Positions 34,586 to 43,558 of a stretch of 64,000 bases of DNA are shown here, in pieces (within the stretch, counting starts at the first letter, position 1; each line of letters begins with the position of its first letter). A model generated the notes under the pieces. The model was given only the letters and a program-made list of their open reading frames with translations. It was not told the DNA's origin and did not search any database. Origin of the DNA: an uncultured Porphyromonadaceae bacterium. Lineage in GTDB: Bacteria > Bacteroidota > Bacteroidia > Bacteroidales > Muribaculaceae. Where the stretch lies: the NCBI GenBank assembly GCA_947176915.1, contig CAMWSM010000001.1, forward strand, positions 79,880-143,879, written 5' to 3'. Both the position numbers and the translations under genes were made by a program.

Positions 34586-34586
34586 A

Positions 34587-35666
34587 TTATGGTTTACAAA
34601 TTATTAAAATTTCACTACTGCCGGCTACACTTCCTTTTCCACCTCTACCGAATTGATAAATTTTTCGTTTCACATCGACATTTCTATAGGGGCTTATTAA
34701 TTCAACGAGTGTATCTATAGATGGATAACTCCTATCATTATAACTGATTAACCAGTAAGGGATATTTTCAGAAAGTTTAAATAAACGTTTAAAACTATCG
34801 ATGATTTCCCTTTTTGTCTCAAAACCACTATCTTTCTTGGGGCTATATCTTTTAGTTCCATTTACAAATTCTTTATCTTTCCAATAATTTGTATATGTTT
34901 CTAACAGATGATAGAAGCCTTGGTAATCCGCATGACTATCACAATAGGGAGGATCAAAATATGCCACATCTGCATCGGATATAGAAGGAAGCAAGTCAAG
35001 GATGTTCTCATTGTATGCTATACAGTCGGTTCCATTATCAAATACGGCATTATTATACTCAATAACCAAATCTAAAAAAATATCTTTGATCGGTCGGATA
35101 AGGCTACGGTTACGTTTCACTCTTTCCGGATTAGATGCATACACTAAAGCCTGGGTATGGGCGAAATGCCCCATTGTAACTTTACGTGTCATGGCTCTAT
35201 TAATAACGGAGAATGCTAAAGCTCTTTTATATTCATTTTCAAGAATATCAACATTGCTCCTAAAAGCGTCTAAAAATTTGGTCTCCTCCCTGACAAAAAA
35301 TAAATCGGTGAAAAGACGTTCCATCAAATTAAATTTTTCAGGATCAGAGTTAGGAGAGAAAAGAATATCAATATCGTCCGGAGTCAGAATTTCATTCTTA
35401 TTTTCAATCAACGCTTTCCCGATTTTGCTATTGAAGGATAAAAAATCATTAGAAATAACAGCTTTCCCCATCTTCTTGCATAAGAATCCAATTGATTGTG
35501 AACCGCTGAAGGCATCTAAGATCACATTTGAATCTTCAGGGATATGTTGGGCAATCCATTCACTATGAATATATTTAGCTCCCAAATATTGTGGTTTTGG
35601 AAACTGTATATCCATAAATTTGTAATCTTCAAATAACGATGGTTGAAGTGCAATATTATTCCTCAT
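34587..35666 (-). CDS. D12-class N6-adenine DNA methyltransferase
   Basis: A 359-residue methyltransferase. The SAM-binding motif I reads ILDAFSGSQSIGFLCKKMG; the catalytic motif IV is DPPY (VAYFDPPYCDSHADYQGF). This order and AFSGSQ fit the D12/beta class modifying adenine to N6-methyladenine. Recognition sequence unknown. It is transcribed first, the candidate nuclease second, the normal safe order. The -7 element ends only 5 bases before this ATG, so either the mRNA is nearly leaderless or Met18 (35615, MDIQFPKPQYLGAKY), where family-like sequence begins, is the true start. Confidence 0.85.
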   Translation of the reverse strand: MRNNIALQPSLFEDYKFMDIQFPKPQYLGAKYIHSEWIAQHIPEDSNVILDAFSGSQSIGFLCKKMGKAVISNDFLSFNSKIGKALIENKNEILTPDDIDILFSPNSDPEKFNLMERLFTDLFFVREETKFLDAFRSNVDILENEYKRALAFSVINRAMTRKVTMGHFAHTQALVYASNPERVKRNRSLIRPIKDIFLDLVIEYNNAVFDNGTDCIAYNENILDLLPSISDADVAYFDPPYCDSHADYQGFYHLLETYTNYWKDKEFVNGTKRYSPKKDSGFETKREIIDSFKRLFKLSENIPYWLISYNDRSYPSIDTLVELISPYRNVDVKRKIYQFGRGGKGSVAGSSEILIICKP

Positions 35667-35670
35667 ACAA

Positions 35671-35702
35671 CAAAGTTAACCATAATAGATGAGATAAACA
35701 AA
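35671..35702 (-). promoter_or_regulatory. Promoter of the restriction-modification operon
   Basis: -7 TAACTTTG (35671-35678) and -33 TTTG (35699-35702) on the minus strand, 20 bases apart. It is very close to the annotated methyltransferase start. Confidence 0.65.
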
Positions 35703-35772
35703 TGGGGAACCCATTCTAATGAAAATTGATTAATCTCTCAGTGTTTTTAATGTTTTGGTTTTATGCGCTTCT

Positions 35773-37113
35773 TCAGTCAGAAGAGGCGATCTTGAGGATT
35801 TCAGGCAGCCAGCCTGCCATGGGGATAGGGAGATGAATTACTTGAGTGGACTCATCTTTTGAACTGATAGAGAATCCCTGGGCAGAAAGAATTATTGCGG
35901 TAGAAGGTTTATATTTGCCTATATAGACTGAAAGACTCTTAGAAGAGGTATTGACTGATGACTTGACTTCAATCGGGATGATCTCAAGATCATTCTGAAT
36001 TATATAATCTACCTCTGCCGTACCATTTGACACCCAGTAGCGAGGCATCTGCTCTATTGCCGGCAATAGGTTTTCCAATACGGTATTCTCCGTCAAAGCC
36101 CCTTTGAATTCAACGAAACTTGCACTCTCAGATGTAAATATCGAAGGGGGAATATTTGCAAGTTCTCTCAATAAGCCCACATCAAGCAAATAAATCTTGA
36201 AAGCGCCTAAGTCGTCGAATGCACTCAAAGGCAGCCCCGGTTTTGAAAGACAATAGACTTGATAAATAAGTCCTGCCTCCTTTAACCAAGTCAAGGCATC
36301 TTCATATTCTCTTGCCCTGGCTCCGTTTTTCACTACTTTATAAACAAATTTTCTGTTTTCCTTAGAAAGTTGGGATGGAAGGGATTGCCATACGGCAGCA
36401 ATCTTCGGGAATATAGTTTGCGGCGCATGTTTAGAGAAATCAAAATAATAAGAGGTGAGAATCTCACGTTGTTCAGCGATTACCCTTTCCAGTCCCGAAT
36501 GCTCTATCGAACTTACCACCGCCCGGGGCATTCCACCACATACCTGATACTGCCGATATGCCTCCCACATTTTGCTTTCTATGATTGCCGGCAAACCACA
36601 TATTTCTGATAAATTATTGATATAATCATAGACTTCAGTCTTTACAGCCCGTAAATATTCGCGAAAAGATATAGGATACATTCGGATGAAATCAACTTTT
36701 CCCACAGGAAACCCCTTATGTCTATGGATAGCTACACCCAGTAAAGATCCTGCTGCCATTATATGATAGTCGGGAGCTTCCTCATAGAAGTATTTGAGAC
36801 TATTCAAGGCTTCGGGACATTCTTGAATTTCATCAAATATAATCAGAGTTTCTTTTGGAATAATCGGGGCAGAAGAATATAATCTGAGAATCTCAAGAAG
36901 TCTTTCAGGCTCTTTGGTACGTGTAAACTCAGACTTTAATTCTTCATTAGAGTCAAAGTTAAAATAGACATAAGAAGAATAATATTTCTGACCAAATTTT
37001 TTCATGACCCAAGTCTTGCCGATTTGTCTCGCTCCTTGAATCAATAATGGACGCCTATAATCTGAATTTTTCCATTCCAGCAATTTTGTAAATATATCTC
37101 TTTCAATTTCCAT
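35773..37113 (-). CDS. AAA_14 / DUF4143 family ATPase 1
   Basis: A 446-residue protein: Walker A LIQGARQIGKTWVMKKFG, Walker B LIIFDEIQECPEAL, then the DUF4143 region with a PD-(D/E)XK-like AEVDYIIQNDLEIIPIEVKSS near residue 385. These single-gene ATPases are common in Bacteroidetes and Archaea; cellular function is not settled, with roles in DNA or defence proposed. I use ATG 37113 (MEIERDIF); a second ATG four codons upstream is possible. A -7-like TAATTTTG (37139-37146) precedes it, and two AATGTG-type palindromes of 32-bp period lie just upstream. A related gene is at 38533. Confidence 0.85.
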   Translation of the reverse strand: MEIERDIFTKLLEWKNSDYRRPLLIQGARQIGKTWVMKKFGQKYYSSYVYFNFDSNEELKSEFTRTKEPERLLEILRLYSSAPIIPKETLIIFDEIQECPEALNSLKYFYEEAPDYHIMAAGSLLGVAIHRHKGFPVGKVDFIRMYPISFREYLRAVKTEVYDYINNLSEICGLPAIIESKMWEAYRQYQVCGGMPRAVVSSIEHSGLERVIAEQREILTSYYFDFSKHAPQTIFPKIAAVWQSLPSQLSKENRKFVYKVVKNGARAREYEDALTWLKEAGLIYQVYCLSKPGLPLSAFDDLGAFKIYLLDVGLLRELANIPPSIFTSESASFVEFKGALTENTVLENLLPAIEQMPRYWVSNGTAEVDYIIQNDLEIIPIEVKSSVNTSSKSLSVYIGKYKPSTAIILSAQGFSISSKDESTQVIHLPIPMAGWLPEILKIASSD

Positions 37114-37180
37114 AAGGTAAACCATTCTGTTAAGACTCCAAAATTAAGCATTATTTTCCTTACATGAAAGCGCAGGTTAG

Positions 37181-37240
37181 AAAAATGTGGAAATTTTCAC
37201 ATTTTTCCATATAGAAATGTGTGGATTTTCACATTTTTCC
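37181..37240 (-). promoter_or_regulatory. Paired palindromes upstream of AAA_14/DUF4143 gene 1
   Basis: Two near-palindromic copies around GTGGAAATTTTCAC and GTGTGGATTTTCAC, with a direct-repeat period of 32 bases. They lie upstream of the likely promoter of the 35773-37113 gene. They resemble regulator-binding sites; the protein that binds is not known. Confidence 0.6.
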
Positions 37241-37484
37241 AACTTACTCTATTACTATCATGCAAAACCGGAGTTCCATTATATCCTTGAACGTACTTGT
37301 CCTTATTCATAACATTTTGATTGAGACTGCAAAGGTAATTTCAACTCGTGTGCTCCAAAATCGCTTATAACAAACTGAATTACAAAATTTCCAAAAAATT
37401 TTTATGATTTATTAGAGGACACTAATGATTTTTTATTAATTTTGCAACACAATCGGAACTCTATAATCCGAATGTAAAATATCT

Positions 37485-37640
37485 AGCCTAATCGTCGTCG
37501 AACTACCACCTTGATTTATGATAAGGCTAATCACAATATTTTCCCAATGGGCGAAGTATATCTACGCGCATAACGTAGAATCGTGCCCATGGGAAAATTG
37601 GCTGTGGTAGGCCACGACGACGTTGGGCTTCGGTTCTACG
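37485..37640 (+). ncRNA. Nested palindrome, candidate structured RNA
   Basis: Successive complementary arms: AGCCTAATCGTCGTCG with CGACGACGTTGGGCT; CTACCAC with GTGGTAG; ATTTTCCCAATGGGC with GCCCATGGGAAAAT; hairpin CTACG/CGTAG at the tip. ACGTAGAATCG can alternatively pair with CGGTTCTACGT at the 3' end, a switch-like option. No ORF crosses it. It resembles a structured RNA or an attC-like recombination site (the right end GTTGGGC fits GTTRRRY, but the left GCCTAAT does not fit RYYYAAC). The 37126-37703 gap otherwise holds only AT-rich DNA and the palindromes of the ATPase gene. Confidence 0.55.
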
Positions 37641-37703
37641 TTTTTCGTATAACTCGTTGCCATTTTACTAGATAATTTCTAAATTAACTCTACAACTTGT
37701 AAA

Positions 37704-38393
37704 ATGGAAACTGTTTTAGCAATCATTTCACTTTTATCACTTCTTGCTTTTATAGTAGGAATGGTAAAACCATCTTTTGTAAAATGTAAATCAAGAAGGA
37801 TTGTGGCGCTTATCTACCTTGGAATTTTCCTTGTAAGTGCTATTATTGGAGGTTCCCTAATAGAACCTTCCCCTTCCAATCAATCGGAGAACCTAACAGG
37901 GATTGAAAGCGATACCACAAAAAATGAGAGAACGAAAACCCAAAATTCCACCTTCATTTCGGAAACCGAAGACGACTCCAATACTAAAGAAAAAAAGGAA
38001 ATCAACAAAATTCCTGATTTATTAGCAGGCAGTGAGTTCAAAGTAAAACATGGAGATGGGGAAATAGAATTCAACTTAGAGGATATTAAGATTAACCGTA
38101 TACCCAATGACGGAAGAAATCTGGTAATCACTGTGAAGATAAAGAACAAATCCAATAGCAAATTTTTCATAAGTGATTCGGGATGGAAACTCTTAGATTC
38201 AGAGAATGTAGAGGTAGAAGAATCCGGTATATATGAACCAGTTTTCAGTGACTTTGCGCCCGGCACATTCTTCTTCACCATAGTTGAGCCGAATGTAGGA
38301 AAAAAGGAAATAGTGGGATATTCAATTAAAAATGAACCCTACTATCTAACCATAGACGGAAAAATTGTAGGAAGAATTAATAACACCAAATAA
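37704..38393 (+). CDS. Hypothetical membrane protein with C-terminal Ig-like domain
   Basis: A 229-residue protein: two hydrophobic segments at about residues 3-22 and 32-53 (LLSLLAFIVGMVKPSF; IVALIYLGIFLVSAIIGGSL), a low-complexity Ser/Thr/Lys/Glu linker, then an approximately 110-residue beta-rich end (RNLVITVKIKNKSNSKFFISDSGW) resembling DUF4352-like immunoglobulin folds in many small bacterial membrane proteins. The linker probably places the C-terminal domain outside the inner membrane. Function unknown. It lies between the nested palindrome and the second ATPase gene in the AT-rich island. Confidence 0.65.
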   Translation: METVLAIISLLSLLAFIVGMVKPSFVKCKSRRIVALIYLGIFLVSAIIGGSLIEPSPSNQSENLTGIESDTTKNERTKTQNSTFISETEDDSNTKEKKEINKIPDLLAGSEFKVKHGDGEIEFNLEDIKINRIPNDGRNLVITVKIKNKSNSKFFISDSGWKLLDSENVEVEESGIYEPVFSDFAPGTFFFTIVEPNVGKKEIVGYSIKNEPYYLTIDGKIVGRINNTK

Positions 38394-38443
38394 TATATCC
38401 CCCTTATAGTCAGCAGGGATTGTTTCCTACATCAATTTAATAT

Positions 38444-38515
38444 AAAAAGTGTCCTAAAATTTAGGACACTTTTTATATTTTTGTCCTAAAATTTAGGACA
38501 CTTTTATTATCTTTG
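38444..38515 (+). promoter_or_regulatory. Paired palindromes and -7 element of AAA_14/DUF4143 gene 2
   Basis: Two perfect palindromes, GTCCTAAAATTTAGGAC, start at 38451 and 38483, again 32 bases apart. The second lies just before the -7 TATCTTTG (38508-38515), so a binding protein would block initiation: operator-like. A TTTG at 38480-38483 could be the -33. The transcript would start about 15 bases before the ATG. Confidence 0.7.
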
Positions 38516-38532
38516 CAAAAAATTATAATTGG

Positions 38533-39849
38533 ATGGATAAAAAATACATCAAAAGCCAAATTGCAATGCGTCAGGCGGAATTTCCCACCGACCTTATCCC
38601 ACGTGAAACCCCGTTGCCAATTGGTTTGGGAAAAATCATCACCATACCGGGAGTAAGAAGATGCGGGAAATCATCTAAAATGGAGATTGTGGCAAACACC
38701 CTTCTAAATCAGGGGATAGACAGAAGGAAATTGCTGTGGGTAGGATTTGACGACGAACGCCTTGTGAAGAGCAGTTCGGAAGAACTCCATACTATCATAG
38801 AGGCGTATCAGGAAATGTACCCGGAAATAGAGATGCGGGAAGTGATTATGTTTTTTGATGAAATTCAGTTGATAGAGGGTTGGGAATATTTCATAATGCG
38901 ACTATATAAACACTATTCCAGGAATATTTATATTAGCGGGAGCAACGCAAGCATGCTTAGCACTGAACTTAAATCTGCATTAAGGGGATGGCCACTTGAA
39001 GAACGTACGATGCCCTTGTCTTTTTCAGAATATTGCCGATTTATGGAAATCGACACCAAAAGTTGGCTTGAAAAAGACTTGGTCAGGGTGCGGAATGCTT
39101 TCTATCATTATAACGACTACGGTGGTTTTCCTGAAGTCGCCTTGATTGAAAATCCTCTATTAGTAAACAAGATACTGCAAGGATACTTTGACACGATGCT
39201 TTTAAAGGATTTAGCAGAACATTACTCTATATCCAATCTGGAAGTGTTAAGATACTTTATTAAAAGGATTATGGCAAATCTTACAAAACCTACCTCAATA
39301 CGTTCAATTCATAACGATATAAAGTCACGCAATCTTAAAGTGAGTAAAGACAATCTTTATGAATGGGCGGCGCATGCCTGTGATATATTCCTTTTTGTCG
39401 GAATTTCCAATTATAGCAGATCTCTTCAGAAGACTGAATCTTCCCTTCCCAAATACTATTGCATAGACAATGGTTTGCTTAGCGCTGTTCTCCTTCCTCA
39501 AAGTGATGACTATGGAAAAAAATTAGAAAATACAATTTTTCTGCAACTATACCGTAATACCGGACCTCTCACAAAGATATTCTATTATCAGGGAAAGGGC
39601 GAATGTGATTTTGTTGTGCAGCAGTCAACTAAAATCAGTCAACTCATCCAAGTGACTTGGAGCATAGCCGATGAAAACACCCGAAAACGAGAAATTGCAG
39701 GATTAATTGAGGCATCCCAAAAGACGGGATGCAACGATTTATTGATAATAACATCGGAAGAAGAGGAAACAATTGTCCTTCCAGATGCCGGCATTATCAA
39801 AGTGATGCCGGCATGGAAATGGTTGCTGCACGAGTCTGAAGGAAAGTGA
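38533..39849 (+). CDS. AAA_14 / DUF4143 family ATPase 2
   Basis: A 438-residue protein with Walker A ITIPGVRRCGKSSKME, Walker B VIMFFDEIQLIEGW, a central region (YFIMRLYKHYSRNIYISGSNASM) and a DUF4143-like C-terminus (GECDFVVQQSTKISQLIQVTW). Related in layout to the 35773-37113 gene but clearly divergent. Same class of poorly understood single-gene ATPase-nuclease-fold proteins. Preceded at about 15 bases by a promoter with two perfect 17-bp palindromes of 32-bp period. Both copies lie in the AT-rich island next to the RM genes. Confidence 0.85.
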   Translation: MDKKYIKSQIAMRQAEFPTDLIPRETPLPIGLGKIITIPGVRRCGKSSKMEIVANTLLNQGIDRRKLLWVGFDDERLVKSSSEELHTIIEAYQEMYPEIEMREVIMFFDEIQLIEGWEYFIMRLYKHYSRNIYISGSNASMLSTELKSALRGWPLEERTMPLSFSEYCRFMEIDTKSWLEKDLVRVRNAFYHYNDYGGFPEVALIENPLLVNKILQGYFDTMLLKDLAEHYSISNLEVLRYFIKRIMANLTKPTSIRSIHNDIKSRNLKVSKDNLYEWAAHACDIFLFVGISNYSRSLQKTESSLPKYYCIDNGLLSAVLLPQSDDYGKKLENTIFLQLYRNTGPLTKIFYYQGKGECDFVVQQSTKISQLIQVTWSIADENTRKREIAGLIEASQKTGCNDLLIITSEEEETIVLPDAGIIKVMPAWKWLLHESEGK

Positions 39850-39886
39850 AATTATTAAACCATTAGGTTAAAAACGAGCCTATAAT

Positions 39887-39917
39887 TTCGTAATTTAAGA
39901 CAAATTGCCTACCTTTG
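39887..39917 (+). promoter_or_regulatory. Promoter of the transketolase gene
   Basis: -7 TACCTTTG (39910-39917) and a -33-like TTCG at 39887 with 19 bases between. The predicted start near 39921 lies after the ORF-track start and supports ATG 40007. Confidence 0.65.
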
Positions 39918-40006
39918 CGGTGTATTTCTTCAATCGGACGGTCATCACAGCCGGCAATGAGGTGGAAATACGCCTCTTTTTTGATACTAATCAACTATAT
40001 CATAGA

Positions 40007-42019
40007 ATGAAAAAGGAAATTCTGAACCGCGCAGCCGACAATATTCGTATTCTCTCTGCCGCGATGGTTGAAAGGGCAAAATCAGGTCATCCCGGCGGTG
40101 CTATGGGTGGTGCTGACTTTTTAAATGTCCTTTTCAGCGAATACCTGATTTTCGATCCCTCCGATCCCACATGGAATGCAAGAGACCGTTTCTATCTCGA
40201 TCCGGGCCACATGGCGCCTATGCTTTACGCCAATCTCGCATTCTTCGGCAAGTATTCTATCGACGAACTCATGAATCTTCGTCAATGGGGTTCCCCTACT
40301 ACGGGACATCCTGAATTTGACATTGCCCGCGGAATTGAGAACACATCCGGTCCTCTGGGACAAGGGCACACATTTGCCGTCGGAGCTGCAATCGCTGCCA
40401 AATTCCTTCACACACGCACAGGAAATCCCGGTTTCGGAAAAGAGACCATATATGCATATATTTCAGACGGCGGAGTGCAAGAGGAAATTTCACAAGGAGC
40501 GGGTCGTATCGCAGGACACCTCGGACTCGATAACCTCATCATGTTCTATGATGCCAACGACATTCAGCTTTCTACCGAGACCTCCGAAGTAACATCCGAA
40601 GACACGGCTATGAAATATCGCGCCTGGGGCTGGAGAGTGATCGAAATCAACGGCAACGACGTTGATGAGATACGCGAAGCCCTTGATGCGGCAAAACTTG
40701 AAAATGAAAAACCGACTCTCATAATCGGCAAATGCATAATGGGCAAAGGGGCACGCAAGGCGGACAATACATCTTACGAACGCTCCTGCAAGACCCACGG
40801 CGCTCCTCTCGGCGAGGAAGCCACAAGAAACACTATCATCAATCTCGGGGGAGATCCTGAGAATCCATTCCTGATCTTCGATGAGACTAAGGAACTTTAT
40901 GCCAACCGCACTAAGGAACTGGAAGAATTGGTTGCAGTGCGTCGTGAAGAGGAGAAGAAATGGGCTGACGAAAATCCGGATATGGCTGCTGACGTGGCTG
41001 AATGGTTTGAAAACAAAGCTCCTAAAATCGACTGGAGCATGGTTGAGCAGAAACCAAATCAAGCCACACGCGTAGCTTCAGGAAATGTGCTTGCCGAGCT
41101 TGCGAAACAGGTGCCCAACATGATTGTGTCATCAGCAGACCTTTGCGATTCCGACAAGACAGGAGCCTTCCTCAAGCAATCCTCAGTATTCAAAAATGGA
41201 GATTTCTCCGGAGCATTCCTTCAGGCAGGAGTTGCAGAGCTGACCATGGCCTGCTGCTGCATAGGCATGGCGCTTCACGGCGGAGTGATCACGGCATGCG
41301 CAACTTTCTTCGTATTCTCCGACTATATGAAGCCTGCCATACGTATGGCTGCTCTCATGGAACTTCCCGTCAAGTTTATCTGGACTCACGATGCTTTCCG
41401 TGTCGGCGAAGACGGTCCGACCCACGAGCCGGTTGAACAAGAGGCTCAGATCCGCCTGATGGAGAAACTCAAGAATCATCATGGCAGAAATTCTGTGCTT
41501 GTAATCCGCCCTGCTGATGTGGAGGAAACCACTATCGCATGGAAAATCGCCATGGAGAACATCTATACTCCTACCGCTCTCATCCTCTCCCGCCAGAATG
41601 TGAACAATCTTCCGGAAGGAACGCCTTACGAACTTACGGAGAAAGGTGGATATACTGTGGCGGAAAGCGATGAAGATCCGGACATTATCCTTGTGGCAAA
41701 CGGTTCGGAGGTTTCTACACTTGTCGACGGTGCCAAACTGCTCCGTGCCGAGGGTCTGAAAGTAAGAGTTGTGTCGATACCTTCCGAAGGTCTGTTCCGC
41801 GCTCAGCCTATCAGCTATCAGCACGCTGTCCTTCCGGCAGGCATCAAGAAATTCGGACTTACAGCCGGCTTGCCACACAACCTTATCGGTCTTGTCGGCA
41901 CACATGGCAAAATCTGGGGTCTTGAAAGTTTCGGTTTCTCGGCTCCTTACAAAGTGCTTGACGAAAAATTAGGTTTCTGCGCTGAAAACGTCTACAATCA
42001 GGTGAAGAGCATGTTCTAA
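40007..42019 (+). CDS. tkt: Transketolase
   Basis: A thiamine-diphosphate enzyme of the pentose phosphate pathway. The 670 residues begin MKKEILNRAADNIRILSAAMVERAKSGHPGGAMGGADFL with the TPP-binding GHPGGAMGG, DGGVQEEISQGAGR and the conserved TGxTHEP-like EDGPTHEPVEQEAQIRLME; length matches the family (about 660-670). I start at ATG 40007: the ORF track begins at 39905, upstream of a promoter at 39887-39917, so the first 34 codons would be untranscribed. The thi operon is a few kb downstream. A strong hairpin terminator follows. Confidence 0.95.
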   Translation: MKKEILNRAADNIRILSAAMVERAKSGHPGGAMGGADFLNVLFSEYLIFDPSDPTWNARDRFYLDPGHMAPMLYANLAFFGKYSIDELMNLRQWGSPTTGHPEFDIARGIENTSGPLGQGHTFAVGAAIAAKFLHTRTGNPGFGKETIYAYISDGGVQEEISQGAGRIAGHLGLDNLIMFYDANDIQLSTETSEVTSEDTAMKYRAWGWRVIEINGNDVDEIREALDAAKLENEKPTLIIGKCIMGKGARKADNTSYERSCKTHGAPLGEEATRNTIINLGGDPENPFLIFDETKELYANRTKELEELVAVRREEEKKWADENPDMAADVAEWFENKAPKIDWSMVEQKPNQATRVASGNVLAELAKQVPNMIVSSADLCDSDKTGAFLKQSSVFKNGDFSGAFLQAGVAELTMACCCIGMALHGGVITACATFFVFSDYMKPAIRMAALMELPVKFIWTHDAFRVGEDGPTHEPVEQEAQIRLMEKLKNHHGRNSVLVIRPADVEETTIAWKIAMENIYTPTALILSRQNVNNLPEGTPYELTEKGGYTVAESDEDPDIILVANGSEVSTLVDGAKLLRAEGLKVRVVSIPSEGLFRAQPISYQHAVLPAGIKKFGLTAGLPHNLIGLVGTHGKIWGLESFGFSAPYKVLDEKLGFCAENVYNQVKSMF

Positions 42020-42034
42020 TTCCTTATATGCTTC

Positions 42035-42070
42035 AAAAAGGGGAGGCCGAAGTTCGGCTTCCCCTTTTTT
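42035..42070 (+). terminator. Terminator of transketolase
   Basis: AAAAAGGGGAGGCCGAA with its near-perfect inverse GCTTCCCCTTTTTT, ending in a T-run. Confidence 0.85.
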
Positions 42071-42140
42071 GTCAAAAAAATATTGCTGGTTTATTGAAAA
42101 AATATTAATTTCGCCAAATAAACCCTTATATTTTTTTATC

Positions 42141-43526
42141 ATGAAACAATTATTAATCTCAGCCCTCCTTCTTTCTATGGCGTCAGCCGGATTCGCAGTG
42201 AATCCCAAGGGGGGAATCGATGATGCCATGCTCGGGCGTCTGCGCTCTTCCTATAAGAACGACGCTAACGATAAGGCAATTTCCAATGCTTTGAAATCAA
42301 ATGACATCAATGCCCTCGCAGCTAATGTAGAGGCCCAAAACGGTCTTGACGAGAATTTCACCTACCGCGTAAAAAGCAAAGGAATCACCAATCAGAAATC
42401 TTCAGGCAGATGCTGGCTTTTCACCGGTCTCAACGTGCTCCGTTCCCAGATTATGGATCAGCATGATATGCCTCAGATTGAATTTTCACAAAGCTATAAC
42501 TTCTTCTTCGATCAGCTGGAAAAATCCAACCTCTTCCTGCAGGCTATGATCGATACAGCTAAACTTCCGGAGGATAATGAGACCGTGCAGTGGCTTTTCG
42601 CCCATCCGATTCAGGATGGAGGACAATTCACCGGAATAGCCGACAACCTGTCGAAATATGGTATTGTGCCGAAGAGCGTGATGGGGGAAACTTTTTCAAG
42701 CTCAGCCACTACGAATCTTCGCAAAATCCTTTCCCGCCGTCTTCGTGAGGATGGTCTCCGTCTTCGTGAAATGGCTGCCAAGGGAGCGAAGGAATCTGCT
42801 CTTATGGCAGAAAAAGAGAAAATGCTTCAAGGCGTCTACCGTATTCTCACCCTCACTCTGGGCGTGCCTCCAACTGAATTTACATGGACTCAGAAAGACA
42901 GCAAAGGGAATATTGTCAGCACCAAGACCTACACTCCTCAGCAGTTCTACAAAGAGTTTGCCGGAAATGATCTCAAGAATGACTATGTGATGTTCATGAA
43001 CGACCCTTCACGTGAATATTACAAAGTCTATGAAATCGACTATGACCGCCACAATTATGACGGTTCCAACTGGAAATACATCAACCTTCCTATGGAAGAG
43101 ATCAAGAAGATGGCTATCGAAAGCCTCAAGAACGGCCAGATGATGTATTCATCCTGGGATTCAGGGAAATTCCTGAACCGTCAGAATGGCACAGCCTCTC
43201 TTGACAACTATGACTATGACTCTCTGTTCGGCACAACTTTCGGCATGAACAAGGCAGAGCGTATCCGCACAAAAGACAGTGCTTCCACTCATGCAATGAC
43301 TCTCTGCGCCGTTGATCTTGACGCCAACGGTCAGCCCGTGAAATGGATGGTCGAGAATAGCTGGGGGCCTGTAGGCGATTACAACGGACATGTTGTCATG
43401 ACCGATGATTGGATGAATGAATATCTTTTCCGTCTGGTTGTAAACAAGAAATTCGTACCCGCCGACATTCTTAAACTTCAGAATCAGAAGCCTATCCTGC
43501 TTCCGGCATGGGATCCTCTATTCTGA
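42141..43526 (+). CDS. Secreted C1-family peptidase (bleomycin hydrolase / aminopeptidase C type)
   Basis: A 461-residue papain-like peptidase. The active-site Cys lies in KSSGRCWLFTGLNV, the His in DSASTHAMTLCAVDL and the Asn in VENSWGPVGDY. LLFTxxxVLR-like surroundings match the C1B bleomycin hydrolase/PepC group. Unlike cytoplasmic PepC it has a clear signal peptide (MKQLLISALLLSMASAGFA), so it is probably periplasmic or extracellular. A weak -7-like TAATTTCG precedes it. The ORF track starts 24 codons upstream in sequence including the transketolase terminator. Confidence 0.92.
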   Translation: MKQLLISALLLSMASAGFAVNPKGGIDDAMLGRLRSSYKNDANDKAISNALKSNDINALAANVEAQNGLDENFTYRVKSKGITNQKSSGRCWLFTGLNVLRSQIMDQHDMPQIEFSQSYNFFFDQLEKSNLFLQAMIDTAKLPEDNETVQWLFAHPIQDGGQFTGIADNLSKYGIVPKSVMGETFSSSATTNLRKILSRRLREDGLRLREMAAKGAKESALMAEKEKMLQGVYRILTLTLGVPPTEFTWTQKDSKGNIVSTKTYTPQQFYKEFAGNDLKNDYVMFMNDPSREYYKVYEIDYDRHNYDGSNWKYINLPMEEIKKMAIESLKNGQMMYSSWDSGKFLNRQNGTASLDNYDYDSLFGTTFGMNKAERIRTKDSASTHAMTLCAVDLDANGQPVKWMVENSWGPVGDYNGHVVMTDDWMNEYLFRLVVNKKFVPADILKLQNQKPILLPAWDPLF

Positions 43527-43558
43527 TTCTTATTTATTTGACAAATATTAGAGCAAAA

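Noticed and set aside
37485-37640. Integron attC site
   Set aside because: Right end fits GTTRRRY but the left end does not fit RYYYAAC, and no integrase or cassette series is seen. Kept only as one alternative for the structured element.
41183-41905. 240-aa minus ORF across transketolase
   Set aside because: Antisense to a conserved enzyme; no independent features.
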